Of a stretch of 64,000 bases of DNA, positions 25,221 to 34,407 are shown one piece after another (position 1 is the stretch's first letter; the number at the start of each line of letters is the position of its first letter). This DNA comes from Citrobacter werkmanii NBRC 105721 (GTDB lineage Bacteria; Pseudomonadota; Gammaproteobacteria; Enterobacterales; Enterobacteriaceae): the NCBI GenBank assembly GCA_000759755.1, contig BBMW01000011.1, forward strand, positions 1 to 64,000, written 5' to 3'. The translations under genes were made by a program, and so were the position numbers. The notes beneath the pieces are model-generated. The model was not told the DNA's origin, made no database searches, and was given only the letters and a program-made list of their open reading frames with translations.

Positions 25221-25623
25221 GGTGTCTCCTCACCATCAGATAGATGGCGCTTTCCTGGTGAATATCATGCAGCATGCTGAGCATCAGCTTGCTCCACTCC
25301 TGCTGCTGAGGAGTCTGCACGGCGCGCGCATCATCAAACGCGCGAGCCAGCATTTGCACATGGTTGAAATCGATGACGATCTCGCCATACTTCGGCACGC
25401 CTTCCATTTTCCGGCGGGCTTCGCTTCCTTCGGCAAGCGTGGCAATCCATGCCAGATATTCATCCCACGGACAGGTTAACGCCGCTTCCAGGCAATCGAT
25501 GATCCCAAGGTGGTGACCAATCGCCAGGCTGTAATAGACAACCTGCTGCGCCTCTGCGGGCGTCGCATCGTTCTCATCAATAAACTTACGGCTCAGTTGA
25601 CTGAACACCACCGTTTCACTCAT
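25213..25623 (-). CDS. hycH: Formate hydrogenlyase maturation protein HycH
   Basis: A 136-residue cytoplasmic protein required in E. coli for conversion of pre-HycE to its mature form; the mechanism is unclear. The sequence contains the family stretch [20 protein letters not shown] and no obvious metal motif. It overlaps both neighbours by 4-8 nt, so it is tightly coupled in translation. Confidence 0.95.
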   Translation of the reverse strand: MSETVVFSQLSRKFIDENDATPAEAQQVVYYSLAIGHHLGIIDCLEAALTCPWDEYLAWIATLAEGSEARRKMEGVPKYGEIVIDFNHVQMLARAFDDARAVQTPQQQEWSKLMLSMLHDIHQESAIYLMVRRHRD

Positions 25624-26387
25624 CGGATACGCGCCTCTTCGACTACATGGTTAAGATGCGTGACGATTTCGGTCAGACGCGGATCGTTTTCCGCTTCCAG
25701 CCAGCGCGCCACCTGATGTTCACCCTGCCCTAACTGCGTCATATAGTCATCAGCAATCTGACGGCCGTAGCGGTATCCCGCCAGACGGCGAGCTTCGCGG
25801 TCCACCTTCACACGCAGCGGTTGAACCATGTCCGGATGCAGAATTTCAGCGGGCTGTTCGTCCAGTTCACCTGGCGCACGCGCATGAATTTTCTGTTCCA
25901 GCAGACCCAGCGCCATCGCAAAACCGTACAGCGTTGCCGCAGGCGTCGGCGGACAGCCAGGAATATACACGTCCACCGGTACGATTTTATCCGTGCCGCC
26001 CCATACGCAGTATAAGTCGTGGAAGATACCGCCGCTGTTGCCACAGGCGCCGTAAGAGATACAAATTTTCGGATCCGGCGCAGACTGCCAGGCGCGCAGC
26101 GCCGGAGAACGCATCGCGCGAGTTACCGCGCCGGTAAACAGCAGGATATCCGCATGGCGCGGCGACGGTACCACTTTGATACCAAAGCGTTCGGCATCAA
26201 ACAGCGGAGAGAGCGTGGCGAAAATTTCGATTTCGCAGCCGTTGCAGCCGCCGCAGTCCACACGATAAACATATGCTGAACGCTTGATGCTTTTCAGCAG
26301 CGATGCTTTCATGCTGGCAATGGATTCATCCACCGTCATCGGTACCGGAATACCGTTGGCGTCACGTGGGCCTAATAAATTGCTCAT
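25620..26387 (-). CDS. hycG: Hydrogenase 3 small subunit HycG
   Basis: A 255-residue NuoB-like [4Fe-4S] subunit of formate hydrogenlyase, on the cytoplasmic face of the inner membrane. Cluster ligands are visible: CGGCNGCE near 45-52, GACGNSGG and PGCPPTPAA. It passes electrons between HycE and HycF/HycB. Confidence 0.97.
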   Translation of the reverse strand: MSNLLGPRDANGIPVPMTVDESIASMKASLLKSIKRSAYVYRVDCGGCNGCEIEIFATLSPLFDAERFGIKVVPSPRHADILLFTGAVTRAMRSPALRAWQSAPDPKICISYGACGNSGGIFHDLYCVWGGTDKIVPVDVYIPGCPPTPAATLYGFAMALGLLEQKIHARAPGELDEQPAEILHPDMVQPLRVKVDREARRLAGYRYGRQIADDYMTQLGQGEHQVARWLEAENDPRLTEIVTHLNHVVEEARIR

Positions 26388-26929
26388 CAGCTGGCCTCTT
26401 TCATATGGCGAGTCAGTTCAATACGGTCAGACGGCACCAGACATTTCTGGCGCTTACAATCCGGGCAGGTCTCAAAGCTATCGCGGTGGTTTTCCGCGCG
26501 GCTGTCACCGTTGTGCTTGAGCAGCGCAATGGCGTAATCAATCTCTTTTTGTACCGCGAACGGGCGGTTACAGACGCGGCAGTTACACAGCGAAAAGCGA
26601 GACTGCTGCAGGAAATCTTCTTTCTTCCATACCGCCAGCTCATATTCCTGCGACAGCTTGATCGCCGCCGTCGGGCAAACTTCTTCGCAGCGGGCGCAGA
26701 AGATGCAGCGACCGAGGTTGAACTGCCACGCCAGCTCATTGGTAGCCAGATCGGTTTCGACCGTCAGCGCGTTAGACGGACACGCATTAACGCAGGCCGC
26801 GCAGCCAATGCACTGCTGCGGATTGTGCTCTGGTTTGCCGCGGAAGTTTTTATCGACCGCAATCGGCTCCAGCGGATACGACGACGTCGGCGCCCCGGTT
26901 TTGATGACTTTTTTGATAAAGGTAAACAT
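26387..26929 (-). CDS. hycF: Formate hydrogenlyase ferredoxin subunit HycF
   Basis: A 180-residue NuoI-like subunit with two 4Fe-4S motifs ([16 protein letters not shown] and [16 protein letters not shown]). The C-terminal [13 protein letters not shown] Cys cluster probably binds another metal. It overlaps hycG by one base and follows hycE by 9 nt. Confidence 0.97.
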   Translation of the reverse strand: MFTFIKKVIKTGAPTSSYPLEPIAVDKNFRGKPEHNPQQCIGCAACVNACPSNALTVETDLATNELAWQFNLGRCIFCARCEEVCPTAAIKLSQEYELAVWKKEDFLQQSRFSLCNCRVCNRPFAVQKEIDYAIALLKHNGDSRAENHRDSFETCPDCKRQKCLVPSDRIELTRHMKEAS

Positions 26930-26938
26930 GGCGATTCC

Positions 26939-28648
26939 TTATTTCAGCGGCGAGTTTTTACGCTCGATGCTGTAGCGCTCAAGTTCTTTGTACGGCACGA
27001 CTTTGCTCTTCTTCTTACGCACATCGACCACGGTCATACGGTCGGTACAGGAGTAGCAAGGATCGAGGCTACCGATAATCAGCGGAGCATCGGAAACAGT
27101 GTTGCCACGCAGCATGTAACGTAGCGTTGGCCAGTTGGCGTAGGTTGCCGCACGGCAGCGCCAGCGATACAGTTTCTGGTTATCGCCTGTCATGCTCCAG
27201 TGGATGTCATCCCCGCGCGGCGCTTCGGCAAAGCCCAGCGCGAAGCGGTGAGGAATATAGGTAAAGCCTTCCACCGCCAGCGGGCCGCCCGGCAGGTTGT
27301 CCAGACCAAAGTCGATCATGTTCAGTGCGGTATAGACTTCATTGATACGGACTTTAAGACGAGAAATAACATCGCAACCCTGCTCGCTGTGCACTTCCAT
27401 CGGCAGCAAGCCATAGCCCACAAACGGGTGATCGGCACGGGTATCACGCGCATGACCGCTGGCGCGAACCATCGGACCGACGTTACTAAAGTCGCGAGCG
27501 ATTTCTGGATCCAAACGACCAATACCCACGGTACGCTGTTCCATGTTCGGCGTGCTGAGCAGCATATCGACCAGTTCCTGCACCTCACGACGCATCTGCT
27601 GCGCCAGTTGACGGGTCTGGATCATATCGTCTTTCAGCAGGTCACGACGGATACCGCCGATCAGGTTCATACCGTAAGTTTTACGCGCCCCGGTGAGGAT
27701 CTCCGCCATCTTCATCGACGTTTCACGCACGCGGAAGAACTGCATAAAGCCGGAGTCAAAACCGGTGAAGTGACAGGCCAGGCCGAGATTCAGCAGATGC
27801 GAGTGCAAGCGTTCCACTTCCAGCAGAATGGCGCGGATCATCTGTGCGCGTTCCGGCACTACGATACCCATCGCATTCTCTACGGAGGTGGTATAGGCGG
27901 TGCTGTGGGCAAAACCGCAGATGCCGCACACGCGGTCCGACAGGAACGTCACTTCGTTGTAACCCATACGGGTTTCCGCCAGTTTTTCCATGCCGCGGTG
28001 GACATAGAACAGACGGTAGTCGGCGTCGATGATGTTCTCGCCGTCAACAAACAGACGGAAGTGACCAGGCTCATCGGAGGTCACGTGCAGCGGGCCAATC
28101 GGCACCACGTTATTTTTCTTGTCGCCCAGTTCGTTGATGAACTCGTAGGTTTCAGCATCGGTAGTCGGCGCCGGGCGCTGACGATAATCCATACTGTCTT
28201 TACGCAGCGGATACAGCTCGTCCGGCCAATCATCCGGCAGCACCAGACGACGTTCATCCGGCAAACCGACCGGGATCAAACCGTACATGTCGCGCACTTC
28301 ACGCTCGCCCCAGACGGCAGCCGGAACGCGTGGCGTCACGGATGGGAATTCCAGCTTATTGGCATCCACTTCAACGCGGACGGTGATCCAGCACTTGGTG
28401 CCCTGCTCCATCGACATCACGTAATAAACGGCGTAATGGCCGCACAGCTGACGTTCGTCGTTACCAAACAGCACAGACAACCAGCCGCCCTGTTTGTAGT
28501 ACAGGAACTCAACCACTTCCGGCAGGTAGTTCACCTTGACGGTGATAGTCAGCTGATCTTTAGTCTGCCAGGCTTCATCCAGCACCACACCCGGAAAGGC
28601 CTGGTGCAGAGCGGCGAGATAGTGTTGACCTAATTTTTCTTCAGACAT
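26939..28648 (-). CDS. hycE: Hydrogenase 3 large subunit HycE
   Basis: A 569-residue precursor of the [NiFe] catalytic subunit (NuoC-NuoD fusion type). The NuoC-like domain covers about 1-170. The nickel ligands lie in RVCGICGFAHS near 240 and DPCYSCTDR near 529-537. The last 32 residues, from MTVVDV, are the tail HycI removes after R537 in E. coli; both the site and the tail length are conserved. The ATG after AAGAGAG is chosen over a TTG two codons upstream. Confidence 0.98.
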   Translation of the reverse strand: MSEEKLGQHYLAALHQAFPGVVLDEAWQTKDQLTITVKVNYLPEVVEFLYYKQGGWLSVLFGNDERQLCGHYAVYYVMSMEQGTKCWITVRVEVDANKLEFPSVTPRVPAAVWGEREVRDMYGLIPVGLPDERRLVLPDDWPDELYPLRKDSMDYRQRPAPTTDAETYEFINELGDKKNNVVPIGPLHVTSDEPGHFRLFVDGENIIDADYRLFYVHRGMEKLAETRMGYNEVTFLSDRVCGICGFAHSTAYTTSVENAMGIVVPERAQMIRAILLEVERLHSHLLNLGLACHFTGFDSGFMQFFRVRETSMKMAEILTGARKTYGMNLIGGIRRDLLKDDMIQTRQLAQQMRREVQELVDMLLSTPNMEQRTVGIGRLDPEIARDFSNVGPMVRASGHARDTRADHPFVGYGLLPMEVHSEQGCDVISRLKVRINEVYTALNMIDFGLDNLPGGPLAVEGFTYIPHRFALGFAEAPRGDDIHWSMTGDNQKLYRWRCRAATYANWPTLRYMLRGNTVSDAPLIIGSLDPCYSCTDRMTVVDVRKKKSKVVPYKELERYSIERKNSPLK

Positions 28649-28665
28649 GCTCAAACTCTCTTAAA

Positions 28666-29589
28666 TCACGCCACCAGCAAGGAGACGAACGCTAAAAACG
28701 CAAACCCAAAACCGGCCCAGGTCACGCGTGAAGTGGCGCAAAAACGCAGACGCGCCATGCTGTTTTCGAACAAGGCGATGACCAGCACGCCGAGGACCAG
28801 CTTGACGACGGCAATCACCAGCGCCAGCAGCAACCCACCCGCGGTGAAGGTTTCCATCTGTCCCCACGGCAGGAACACGCCGACGAACATTTGCAGAACG
28901 ACCAATTGCTTGAGGCTAATGCCCCACTTCAGCACCGCAAAACCGCTGCCGCTGTATTCGGTCAATGGACCTTCCTGCAGCTCCTGCTCTGCTTCCGCCA
29001 GATCGAACGGCAGTTTGCCCATTTCGATAAAGGTGGCGAAAGCACAGGCGCACAGCGCCAGAATCAGCGGGATGCTGCGCGCAGCAGGCCAGTGATAAAC
29101 GGTATCGGCGATATTGCTGATATGCGTTGAACCCGCAACCTGCGCCGCTACCCACAGCCCCAGCAGCAGGATAGGTTCAACCAGCACGCCGAGCATCGCT
29201 TCACGGCTGGCGCCAATAGCGGTAAACGGACTACCGGTATCCAGACCCGCGATAGAGAAAAAGAAACGGGCGATGGCGAACAGGTAAATTAAGGTGATCA
29301 GATCGCCCAATTGCGGCAGCGGCGAGCCAACGGTCACGACCGGTAACGCGGTGGCAATAGTCAGCATCACGCCCACCATCACAAACGGCGTCAGGCGGAA
29401 AACCCAGCTGGAATCCGCAGGCGCAATGCTCTGACGGCCCAGCAGTTTGATAATGTCGCGGTATTCCTGCAAAACGCCCGGACCGCGGCGATTGTGCAAA
29501 CGCGCACGCGCCACGCGGGTCACACCGGACAGCAGCGGCGCAACGGCAAACAGCACCAGCGCCTGAATTAACGGATATAAAACACTCAT
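28666..29589 (-). CDS. hycD: Formate hydrogenlyase membrane subunit HycD
   Basis: A 307-residue NuoH-like integral membrane protein with about eight hydrophobic spans. It anchors the hydrogenase arm. The conserved loop ARARLHNRRGPGVLQEYRDI near 27-46 and the acidic EMGKLPFDLAEAEQELQEG loop near 190 are typical of the complex I-related quinone or ion-channel module. Confidence 0.97.
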   Translation of the reverse strand: MSVLYPLIQALVLFAVAPLLSGVTRVARARLHNRRGPGVLQEYRDIIKLLGRQSIAPADSSWVFRLTPFVMVGVMLTIATALPVVTVGSPLPQLGDLITLIYLFAIARFFFSIAGLDTGSPFTAIGASREAMLGVLVEPILLLGLWVAAQVAGSTHISNIADTVYHWPAARSIPLILALCACAFATFIEMGKLPFDLAEAEQELQEGPLTEYSGSGFAVLKWGISLKQLVVLQMFVGVFLPWGQMETFTAGGLLLALVIAVVKLVLGVLVIALFENSMARLRFCATSRVTWAGFGFAFLAFVSLLVA

Positions 29590-29591
29590 TT

Positions 29592-31418
29592 TCAGGCTCC
29601 TCGTGAAACCACAATCACCACCAGCACCGCCAGCTCAATCAACGCCAGGCGACGAAACAGTACCGGGGCGGCCGCATTCTGCCAGCCCGGAACCAGTGAT
29701 ACCGGGTTCAGCCATTTACGCAGTTTGAGTACCGGGGCAAAGGCTTCTTTCACCGGCATGGCAAAACCGTGTGCGGTAATAACCATTGACTGCTCGTGAT
29801 CGTAACCACACACCCATGCCGCACCGCGTGAACGCGACGGCAGACGGTTGCCTTTGAAAATTGCCATGATGATGAACGGCAGCAGCGGACACGCGATCAG
29901 CAGCAGCGTGATCATTGGCTGAGAAACGGTGGTGTTCGCCGTTTCCAGCGGCAGTGGAACAGCAGAGGAAATCATCGGCAGCAGCCACGGCGCTGCAACG
30001 CCGCCAATCACGCAGCAGATAGCCAGCGCAACCACGCTCACGCCCATCAGGATTGGCGCGCAGCAGGCATTTTCAGCTTCCTTCGTGCGCGGCGCGCCAA
30101 GGAACGTAACGCCATACACTTTCGCCATACACATCACCGCCAGCGCGCCAGTAATCGCCAGTCCTACCGCCAGCAACGGCCCTAACAGACGACCGACAAA
30201 CGCGCCGCTGTTACCCAGTTTAAAGAAGGACTGATAGATGACCCACTCACCGGCAAAACCGTTCAGCGGCGGCAGTGCGGCCATCGCCATCAGGCCAACC
30301 AGCATCGCCAGAGAGATAACCGGCATACGTTTACCGATACCACCCAACTTCTCGATATCACGATGACCGGTACGGAACCAGATGCTGCCAGCACCGAGGA
30401 ACAGAACGCTTTTGAACAGGCTGTGGTTGACCAGATGATACAGACCACCGGTCAAACCCAACGCAATCAGCGCCGGTTGATTCAGGGAAATCCCGGTTAC
30501 GCCAGCGCCCAGACCCAGCAGAATAATGCCGATATTTTCCAGCGTGTGGTACGCCAGCAAACGCTGGATGTTATGTTCCATTAACGCATACAGACCGCCG
30601 ACAAATGCGGTGATCATGCCCAGCACCAACAGCGTAATGCCCCACCACAGCGGCGCGTTACCGCCCAGCAGAGACAAGGAAAGAATACCCAGCAGACCGA
30701 CCTTCATGACCACGGTAGAAAACAGTGCCGCAGCCGGCGCGCTGGCGTTGGCGTGTGCCTGCGGCACCCAACCGTGCAGGGGGATAATCCCGGCCAGCAG
30801 GCCAAAACCCGCCACGCCCAGCAGCCAGATGTCAGACCCAAACGGCAGCTCCTGGGTGCGCAGGTCAAGCAGGCGCAGCTCCAGCGTGCCGTAACGTTGC
30901 CACACCAGGTAGCAAGCAATCGCCAGCAGCAACGTGCCGATACGCCCCAGCGCAAACCACAGTTTGCCCTCTTTACTGCAACCGGTCAGGAACACCGCGC
31001 ACAGCGCCATGATTTCCGCCATCACCACCAGCGTGCCGAGGTTGCTGGCAACCACCGCACATACCGCTGCGGCCATCAGCAGATTCACCAGCAGGCCGTT
31101 GGCTTTCACCTGTGGATGGCGATGCCAGTCAATGTTGTACAGGCTGACAAACAGACCACACAGGCCCAGGGTAATCAGCCAGATAGCGTTCAACGGGGTA
31201 ATTTGCAGGCTGTGACCAATAAACGGCATCACGCCGCTAATCGCAACGGCGCGGGTCAGTACAAGAAACCCCGCAGCCGCCGTACACAAACTGCCAACCG
31301 CGCCGCCAACCCCTGCAATCCAGCCGCTCAGCGGTTTATGAAATGAAAACAGAAATGCCAGAACCGCAGCCGCTGTAAACCAGGCCACGCCGCTGTTAAT
31401 CAGTGAAATTGCGCTCAT
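29592..31418 (-). CDS. hycC: Formate hydrogenlyase membrane subunit HycC
   Basis: A 608-residue NuoL/MrpD-like antiporter-type subunit with many membrane spans. The conserved core PLHGWVPQAHANASAPAAAL near 212-231 and the YHLVNHSLFKSVLFL helix near 330 mark the family. It forms the membrane arm with HycD and may couple hydrogen evolution to ion movement (known proposal, not proven). It overlaps hycB by 4 nt. Confidence 0.97.
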   Translation of the reverse strand: MSAISLINSGVAWFTAAAVLAFLFSFHKPLSGWIAGVGGAVGSLCTAAAGFLVLTRAVAISGVMPFIGHSLQITPLNAIWLITLGLCGLFVSLYNIDWHRHPQVKANGLLVNLLMAAAVCAVVASNLGTLVVMAEIMALCAVFLTGCSKEGKLWFALGRIGTLLLAIACYLVWQRYGTLELRLLDLRTQELPFGSDIWLLGVAGFGLLAGIIPLHGWVPQAHANASAPAAALFSTVVMKVGLLGILSLSLLGGNAPLWWGITLLVLGMITAFVGGLYALMEHNIQRLLAYHTLENIGIILLGLGAGVTGISLNQPALIALGLTGGLYHLVNHSLFKSVLFLGAGSIWFRTGHRDIEKLGGIGKRMPVISLAMLVGLMAMAALPPLNGFAGEWVIYQSFFKLGNSGAFVGRLLGPLLAVGLAITGALAVMCMAKVYGVTFLGAPRTKEAENACCAPILMGVSVVALAICCVIGGVAAPWLLPMISSAVPLPLETANTTVSQPMITLLLIACPLLPFIIMAIFKGNRLPSRSRGAAWVCGYDHEQSMVITAHGFAMPVKEAFAPVLKLRKWLNPVSLVPGWQNAAAPVLFRRLALIELAVLVVIVVSRGA

Positions 31419-32026
31419 TTTGCATCTCCACTTTGAGCCTGCTGAAACAAGGTGAGATCGCCGAAGTCGGTATTGAAAGTCAGCTCACGTTTACGTTTGC
31501 TGGCGCGGGCGATATCCATGTTGCTCACCAGATGCAGGGCTTTGGTCGGACACATGCGTACGCAGGCCGGACCTTGCTCGTCAAAACTACACAGATCGCA
31601 TTTCACCGCGATGGCACGAACGCCCGGAACCCAGTCCAGCAGCGTGCTTACGCGAGCTGGAGCTGGCGGAGCCGGAGGCGCTTTTGATGTATTGGCGTTT
31701 GCCGGGATATGCAGCGGACGGCTACCGGAAAACTCAATAGCACCGAACGGACAGGCGATCCCGCACAGTTTGCAGCTTACGCACAGGCTTTCATTCAGCT
31801 GTACGGCGCCATCAACGCGATTAATCGCATTAACCGGACAAACGGTAGCGCATGGCGCATCTTCACACTGGTGGCAAAGCTGCGGCGCGGATTCTTTTTC
31901 ATTTAACATCACTTTCAGGCGCGGCATTGACTGCAGGCCATGCTGGCGATGTGTCTCTGAGCAGGCGGCTTCACAGGTGTGGCAGCCGATACAAAGAGTG
32001 GAGTCAGCAATTACAAAACGATTCAC
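31415..32026 (-). CDS. hycB: Formate hydrogenlyase electron-transfer subunit HycB
   Basis: A 203-residue ferredoxin with four 4Fe-4S motifs, beginning CIGCHTCEAAC near residue 12, then CHQCEDAPCATVC, CVSCKLCGIAC and CDLC...CVRMC. It links formate dehydrogenase H (FdhF) to the hydrogenase. An Ala/Pro-rich insertion (SKAPPAPPAPA) lies near 115-125. It is paralogous to HydN in this window. Confidence 0.97.
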   Translation of the reverse strand: MNRFVIADSTLCIGCHTCEAACSETHRQHGLQSMPRLKVMLNEKESAPQLCHQCEDAPCATVCPVNAINRVDGAVQLNESLCVSCKLCGIACPFGAIEFSGSRPLHIPANANTSKAPPAPPAPARVSTLLDWVPGVRAIAVKCDLCSFDEQGPACVRMCPTKALHLVSNMDIARASKRKRELTFNTDFGDLTLFQQAQSGDAK

Positions 32027-32073
32027 CAGGCATTCCTCAGGTGATAGTCATTTTTGACGAAAACATGTCAGGC

Positions 32074-32092
32074 AAATGTCATTTCGACATTT
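32074..32092. promoter_or_regulatory. FhlA-type site between hycA and hycB
   Basis: A perfect inverted repeat AAATGTC-ATTTC-GACATTT lies in the 144-bp hycA-hycB gap, with further TGTCA/TGACG repeats around it (32047-32100). E. coli has an FhlA site in the same place that helps activate both hyc and hyp promoters. Confidence 0.65.
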
Positions 32093-32170
32093 TTCGACAT
32101 GCCCATTCCCTAAACTGTCGTGACGCAGTATTAAAGCCGCATCATGACAAACGTGGGCAGCACCCGAGGC

Positions 32171-32629
32171 TTAAGCCGGGCTATGTCCCTCAACCAGCTG
32201 GCTTAAATTCACCGGCATATTGTTTTCAACCGCCGTATACAAGCTGTCATAGACGCTGGCGATTTTTTCGAGATAGTGCTCCAGCACCTGATCGCGATCG
32301 CGGTTGCTGATACGCTCATCAACTTTACCGTCGATGGTCAACTGTGCCTGTGCAATCAGTTGTTTATCATCACCCTCTTTCGTTTCGACGTAATACTCGA
32401 TGGTGTGACTGTTAAAGCCATCCGCCAGCGTGACGTAGATAACGAAGTGTTCAAAAAGGACAAAGCACAGATCTTTGTCCGGCGCACAGCTCATCGCATG
32501 ATGCAAACGCGCTTTCGACAGGGTGATCCCCTGAACCAGCGAGTTGCAGTAAATACGCCACTGGTCCTGTAGGCGACGATGCCGTTCAGCGATGTAATCG
32601 GCTTTTTCGCTTATTTCCCAAATAGTCAT
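32171..32629 (-). CDS. hycA: Formate hydrogenlyase regulator HycA
   Basis: A 152-residue (E. coli 153) negative regulator that counters FhlA activation of the formate regulon. It has no DNA-binding motif that I can see; action by binding FhlA is the usual view. It is first gene of the hyc operon, facing away from hypA, and separated from hycB by an FhlA-type site. Confidence 0.93.
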   Translation of the reverse strand: MTIWEISEKADYIAERHRRLQDQWRIYCNSLVQGITLSKARLHHAMSCAPDKDLCFVLFEHFVIYVTLADGFNSHTIEYYVETKEGDDKQLIAQAQLTIDGKVDERISNRDRDQVLEHYLEKIASVYDSLYTAVENNMPVNLSQLVEGHSPA

Positions 32630-32665
32630 GTCAGGTTACCCGTTTAGCAGAGATGAACAGCCTTA

Positions 32666-32681
32666 AGCACATTTCATGCCA
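32666..32681 (-). promoter_or_regulatory. Sigma-54 promoter of the hyc operon
   Basis: On the minus strand TGGCATGAAATGTGCT fits TGGCAC-N5-TTGCT with two mismatches, 37 bp before the hycA start. Confidence 0.8.
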
Positions 32682-32726
32682 AAATTAATTTTCTTTATTT
32701 TCATAAACATAAGAAATCAAAGGCGG

Positions 32727-32764
32727 GTGACGATGTGTCATTTCGTCATCGTCGTCATTGTCAC
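32727..32764. promoter_or_regulatory. Shared FhlA upstream activating sites, hycA-hypA
   Basis: A run of TGACGATG, TGTCATTTCGTCATCG and CGTCATTGTCAC repeats sits between the two divergent sigma-54 promoters, about 50 bp from one and 20 bp from the other. The TGTCATTTCGTCA core is that of the known FhlA sites. Confidence 0.75.
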
Positions 32765-32782
32765 GAATGAAAAAATTCAACC

Positions 32783-32798
32783 TGGCATGTTTATTGCT
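32783..32798 (+). promoter_or_regulatory. Sigma-54 promoter of the hyp operon
   Basis: TGGCATGTTTATTGCT matches the -24/-12 consensus with one mismatch, 30 bp before the hypA start. Confidence 0.85.
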
Positions 32799-32827
32799 TT
32801 TAATACGACAACTTCATAGGAGGCGGT

Positions 32828-33184
32828 ATGCACGAAATAACCCTCTGCCAACGGGCACTGGAATTGATTGAACAACAGGCCACGCAACACGGAGCAAAGC
32901 GAGTAACTGGGGTCTGGCTCAAAATTGGCGCATTTTCTTGCGTAGAAACCAGCGCTCTCGCCTTTTGTTTTGATCTGGTATGCCGTGGGACCCTTGCAGA
33001 AGGTTGTAAACTCCACCTCGAAGAACAAGAAGCGGAATGTTGGTGCGAATCTTGTCAGCAATATGTCACGTTACTGACGCAACGCGTGCGCAGATGTCCG
33101 CAATGCAACAGCGATACGCTGAGAATTGTGGCCGATGACGGTCTACAGATTCGACGAATTGAAATAGGCGACGCCGAAGACTAA
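32828..33184 (+). CDS. hypA: Hydrogenase nickel chaperone HypA
   Basis: A 118-residue metallochaperone delivering nickel to the hydrogenase 3 large subunit with HypB. The N-terminal MHEITLCQ provides His2/Glu3 nickel ligands; a zinc site is formed by CWCESC and CPQC (about 75-99). The start has GGAGG 6 nt upstream. Confidence 0.96.
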   Translation: MHEITLCQRALELIEQQATQHGAKRVTGVWLKIGAFSCVETSALAFCFDLVCRGTLAEGCKLHLEEQEAECWCESCQQYVTLLTQRVRRCPQCNSDTLRIVADDGLQIRRIEIGDAED

Positions 33185-33201
33185 TTCCGGTGGCACCTGC
33201 C

Positions 33202-33234
33202 AGGCCGGAGAAGACGCTTGCGTCGCCATCCGGC
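33202..33234. repeat. REP element between hypA and hypB
   Basis: A REP hairpin (GGCCGGAGAAGACG...CGTCGCCATCCGGC) sits in the 87-bp gap, inside the hyp operon. Confidence 0.75.
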
Positions 33235-33271
33235 AAAAAGCCTGTAACAAGAAAGAGATCAGGAGTGAGCG

Positions 33272-34144
33272 ATGTGTACGACATGTGGTTGCGCTGAAGG
33301 CAACCTTTATATAGAGGGTGATGAGCATAATCCCCACTCGGCGTTTCGCAGCGCGCCATTTGCCCCGGCGGCTCGCCCGGCGCTGAATATTACCGGTGTG
33401 AAAACCTCTAATTTCGCACCGAGCCAGACCGCAGAAGGCGACCTTCACTACGGTCATGGCGAGGCGGGTACCCATGCGCCAGGCATGAGCCAGCGCCGTA
33501 TGCTGGAAGTCGAAATTGACGTGCTGGACAAAAATAACCGTCTGGCCGAACGTAACCGCGCCCGTTTTGCCGCTCGTCAGCATCTGGTATTAAACCTCGT
33601 ATCAAGCCCGGGCTCTGGTAAAACGACGCTGCTGACCGAAACGCTGATGAAGCTGAAAGACAGCATACCGTGCGCCGTGATTGAAGGCGACCAACAGACG
33701 GTCAACGATGCCGCCCGTATTCGCGCCACCGGCACCCCAGCCATCCAGGTCAACACTGGTAAAGGTTGCCACCTTGACGCGCAAATGATTGCTGACGCCG
33801 CGCCGCGTTTGCCGCTTGATGACAACGGCATTCTGTTTATTGAAAACGTCGGTAACCTGGTCTGCCCAGCCAGCTTCGACCTCGGCGAACGTCATAAAGT
33901 GGCGGTGCTGTCCGTCACCGAAGGCGAAGATAAGCCGCTGAAATATCCGCATATGTTTGCCGCCGCATCGCTGATGCTGCTCAATAAAGTGGATCTGCTG
34001 CCGTACCTCAATTTTGATGTTGAAAAGTGCATGGCCAGCGCCCGGGAAGTGAACCCGGACATTGAGATCATCCTGATTTCCGCCACCAGCGGCGAAGGGA
34101 TGGACCAATGGCTCTCCTGGCTGGAGACACAGCGATGTGCATAG
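33272..34144 (+). CDS. hypB: Hydrogenase nickel GTPase HypB
   Basis: A 290-residue GTPase for nickel insertion. The N-terminal MCTTCGC is the high-affinity nickel site of the E. coli protein. The P-loop [10 protein letters not shown] is near 111, the second metal site GKGCHLDA near 164, and NKVDLLPY is the guanine-recognition motif. Its stop overlaps the hypC start by 10 nt. Confidence 0.97.
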   Translation: MCTTCGCAEGNLYIEGDEHNPHSAFRSAPFAPAARPALNITGVKTSNFAPSQTAEGDLHYGHGEAGTHAPGMSQRRMLEVEIDVLDKNNRLAERNRARFAARQHLVLNLVSSPGSGKTTLLTETLMKLKDSIPCAVIEGDQQTVNDAARIRATGTPAIQVNTGKGCHLDAQMIADAAPRLPLDDNGILFIENVGNLVCPASFDLGERHKVAVLSVTEGEDKPLKYPHMFAAASLMLLNKVDLLPYLNFDVEKCMASAREVNPDIEIILISATSGEGMDQWLSWLETQRCA

Positions 34145-34407
34145 GTGTTCCGGGTCAAATCCGCACCATTGATGGCAACCAGGCCAAAGTCGACGTTTGC
34201 GGTATTCAGCGCGACGTCGACCTGACGCTGGTCGGTAGCTGTGATGAAAATGGTCAGCCGCGTCTGGGTCAGTGGGTACTGGTCCACGTCGGCTTTGCGA
34301 TGAGCATCATTAATGAAGCAGAAGCGCGCGACACGCTCGACGCACTGCAAAACATGTTTGACGTTGAGCCGGATGTCGGCGCGTTGCTGTACGGCGAGGA
34401 AAAATAA
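34135..34407 (+). CDS. hypC: Hydrogenase maturation chaperone HypC
   Basis: A 90-residue chaperone that carries the Fe(CN)2CO centre with HypD and docks on pre-HycE. The start MCIGVPGQI is required because Cys2 is the functional ligand; a longer frame inside hypB is rejected. It is coupled to hypB by overlap and abuts hypD (stop TAA directly followed by ATG). Confidence 0.96.
   Translation: MCIGVPGQIRTIDGNQAKVDVCGIQRDVDLTLVGSCDENGQPRLGQWVLVHVGFAMSIINEAEARDTLDALQNMFDVEPDVGALLYGEEK

Noticed and set aside
27200-28633. A 477-codon open frame opposite hycE
   Set aside because: It is entirely antisense to a certain gene whose codon bias keeps the opposite strand open, with no ribosome site and no recognisable domain.
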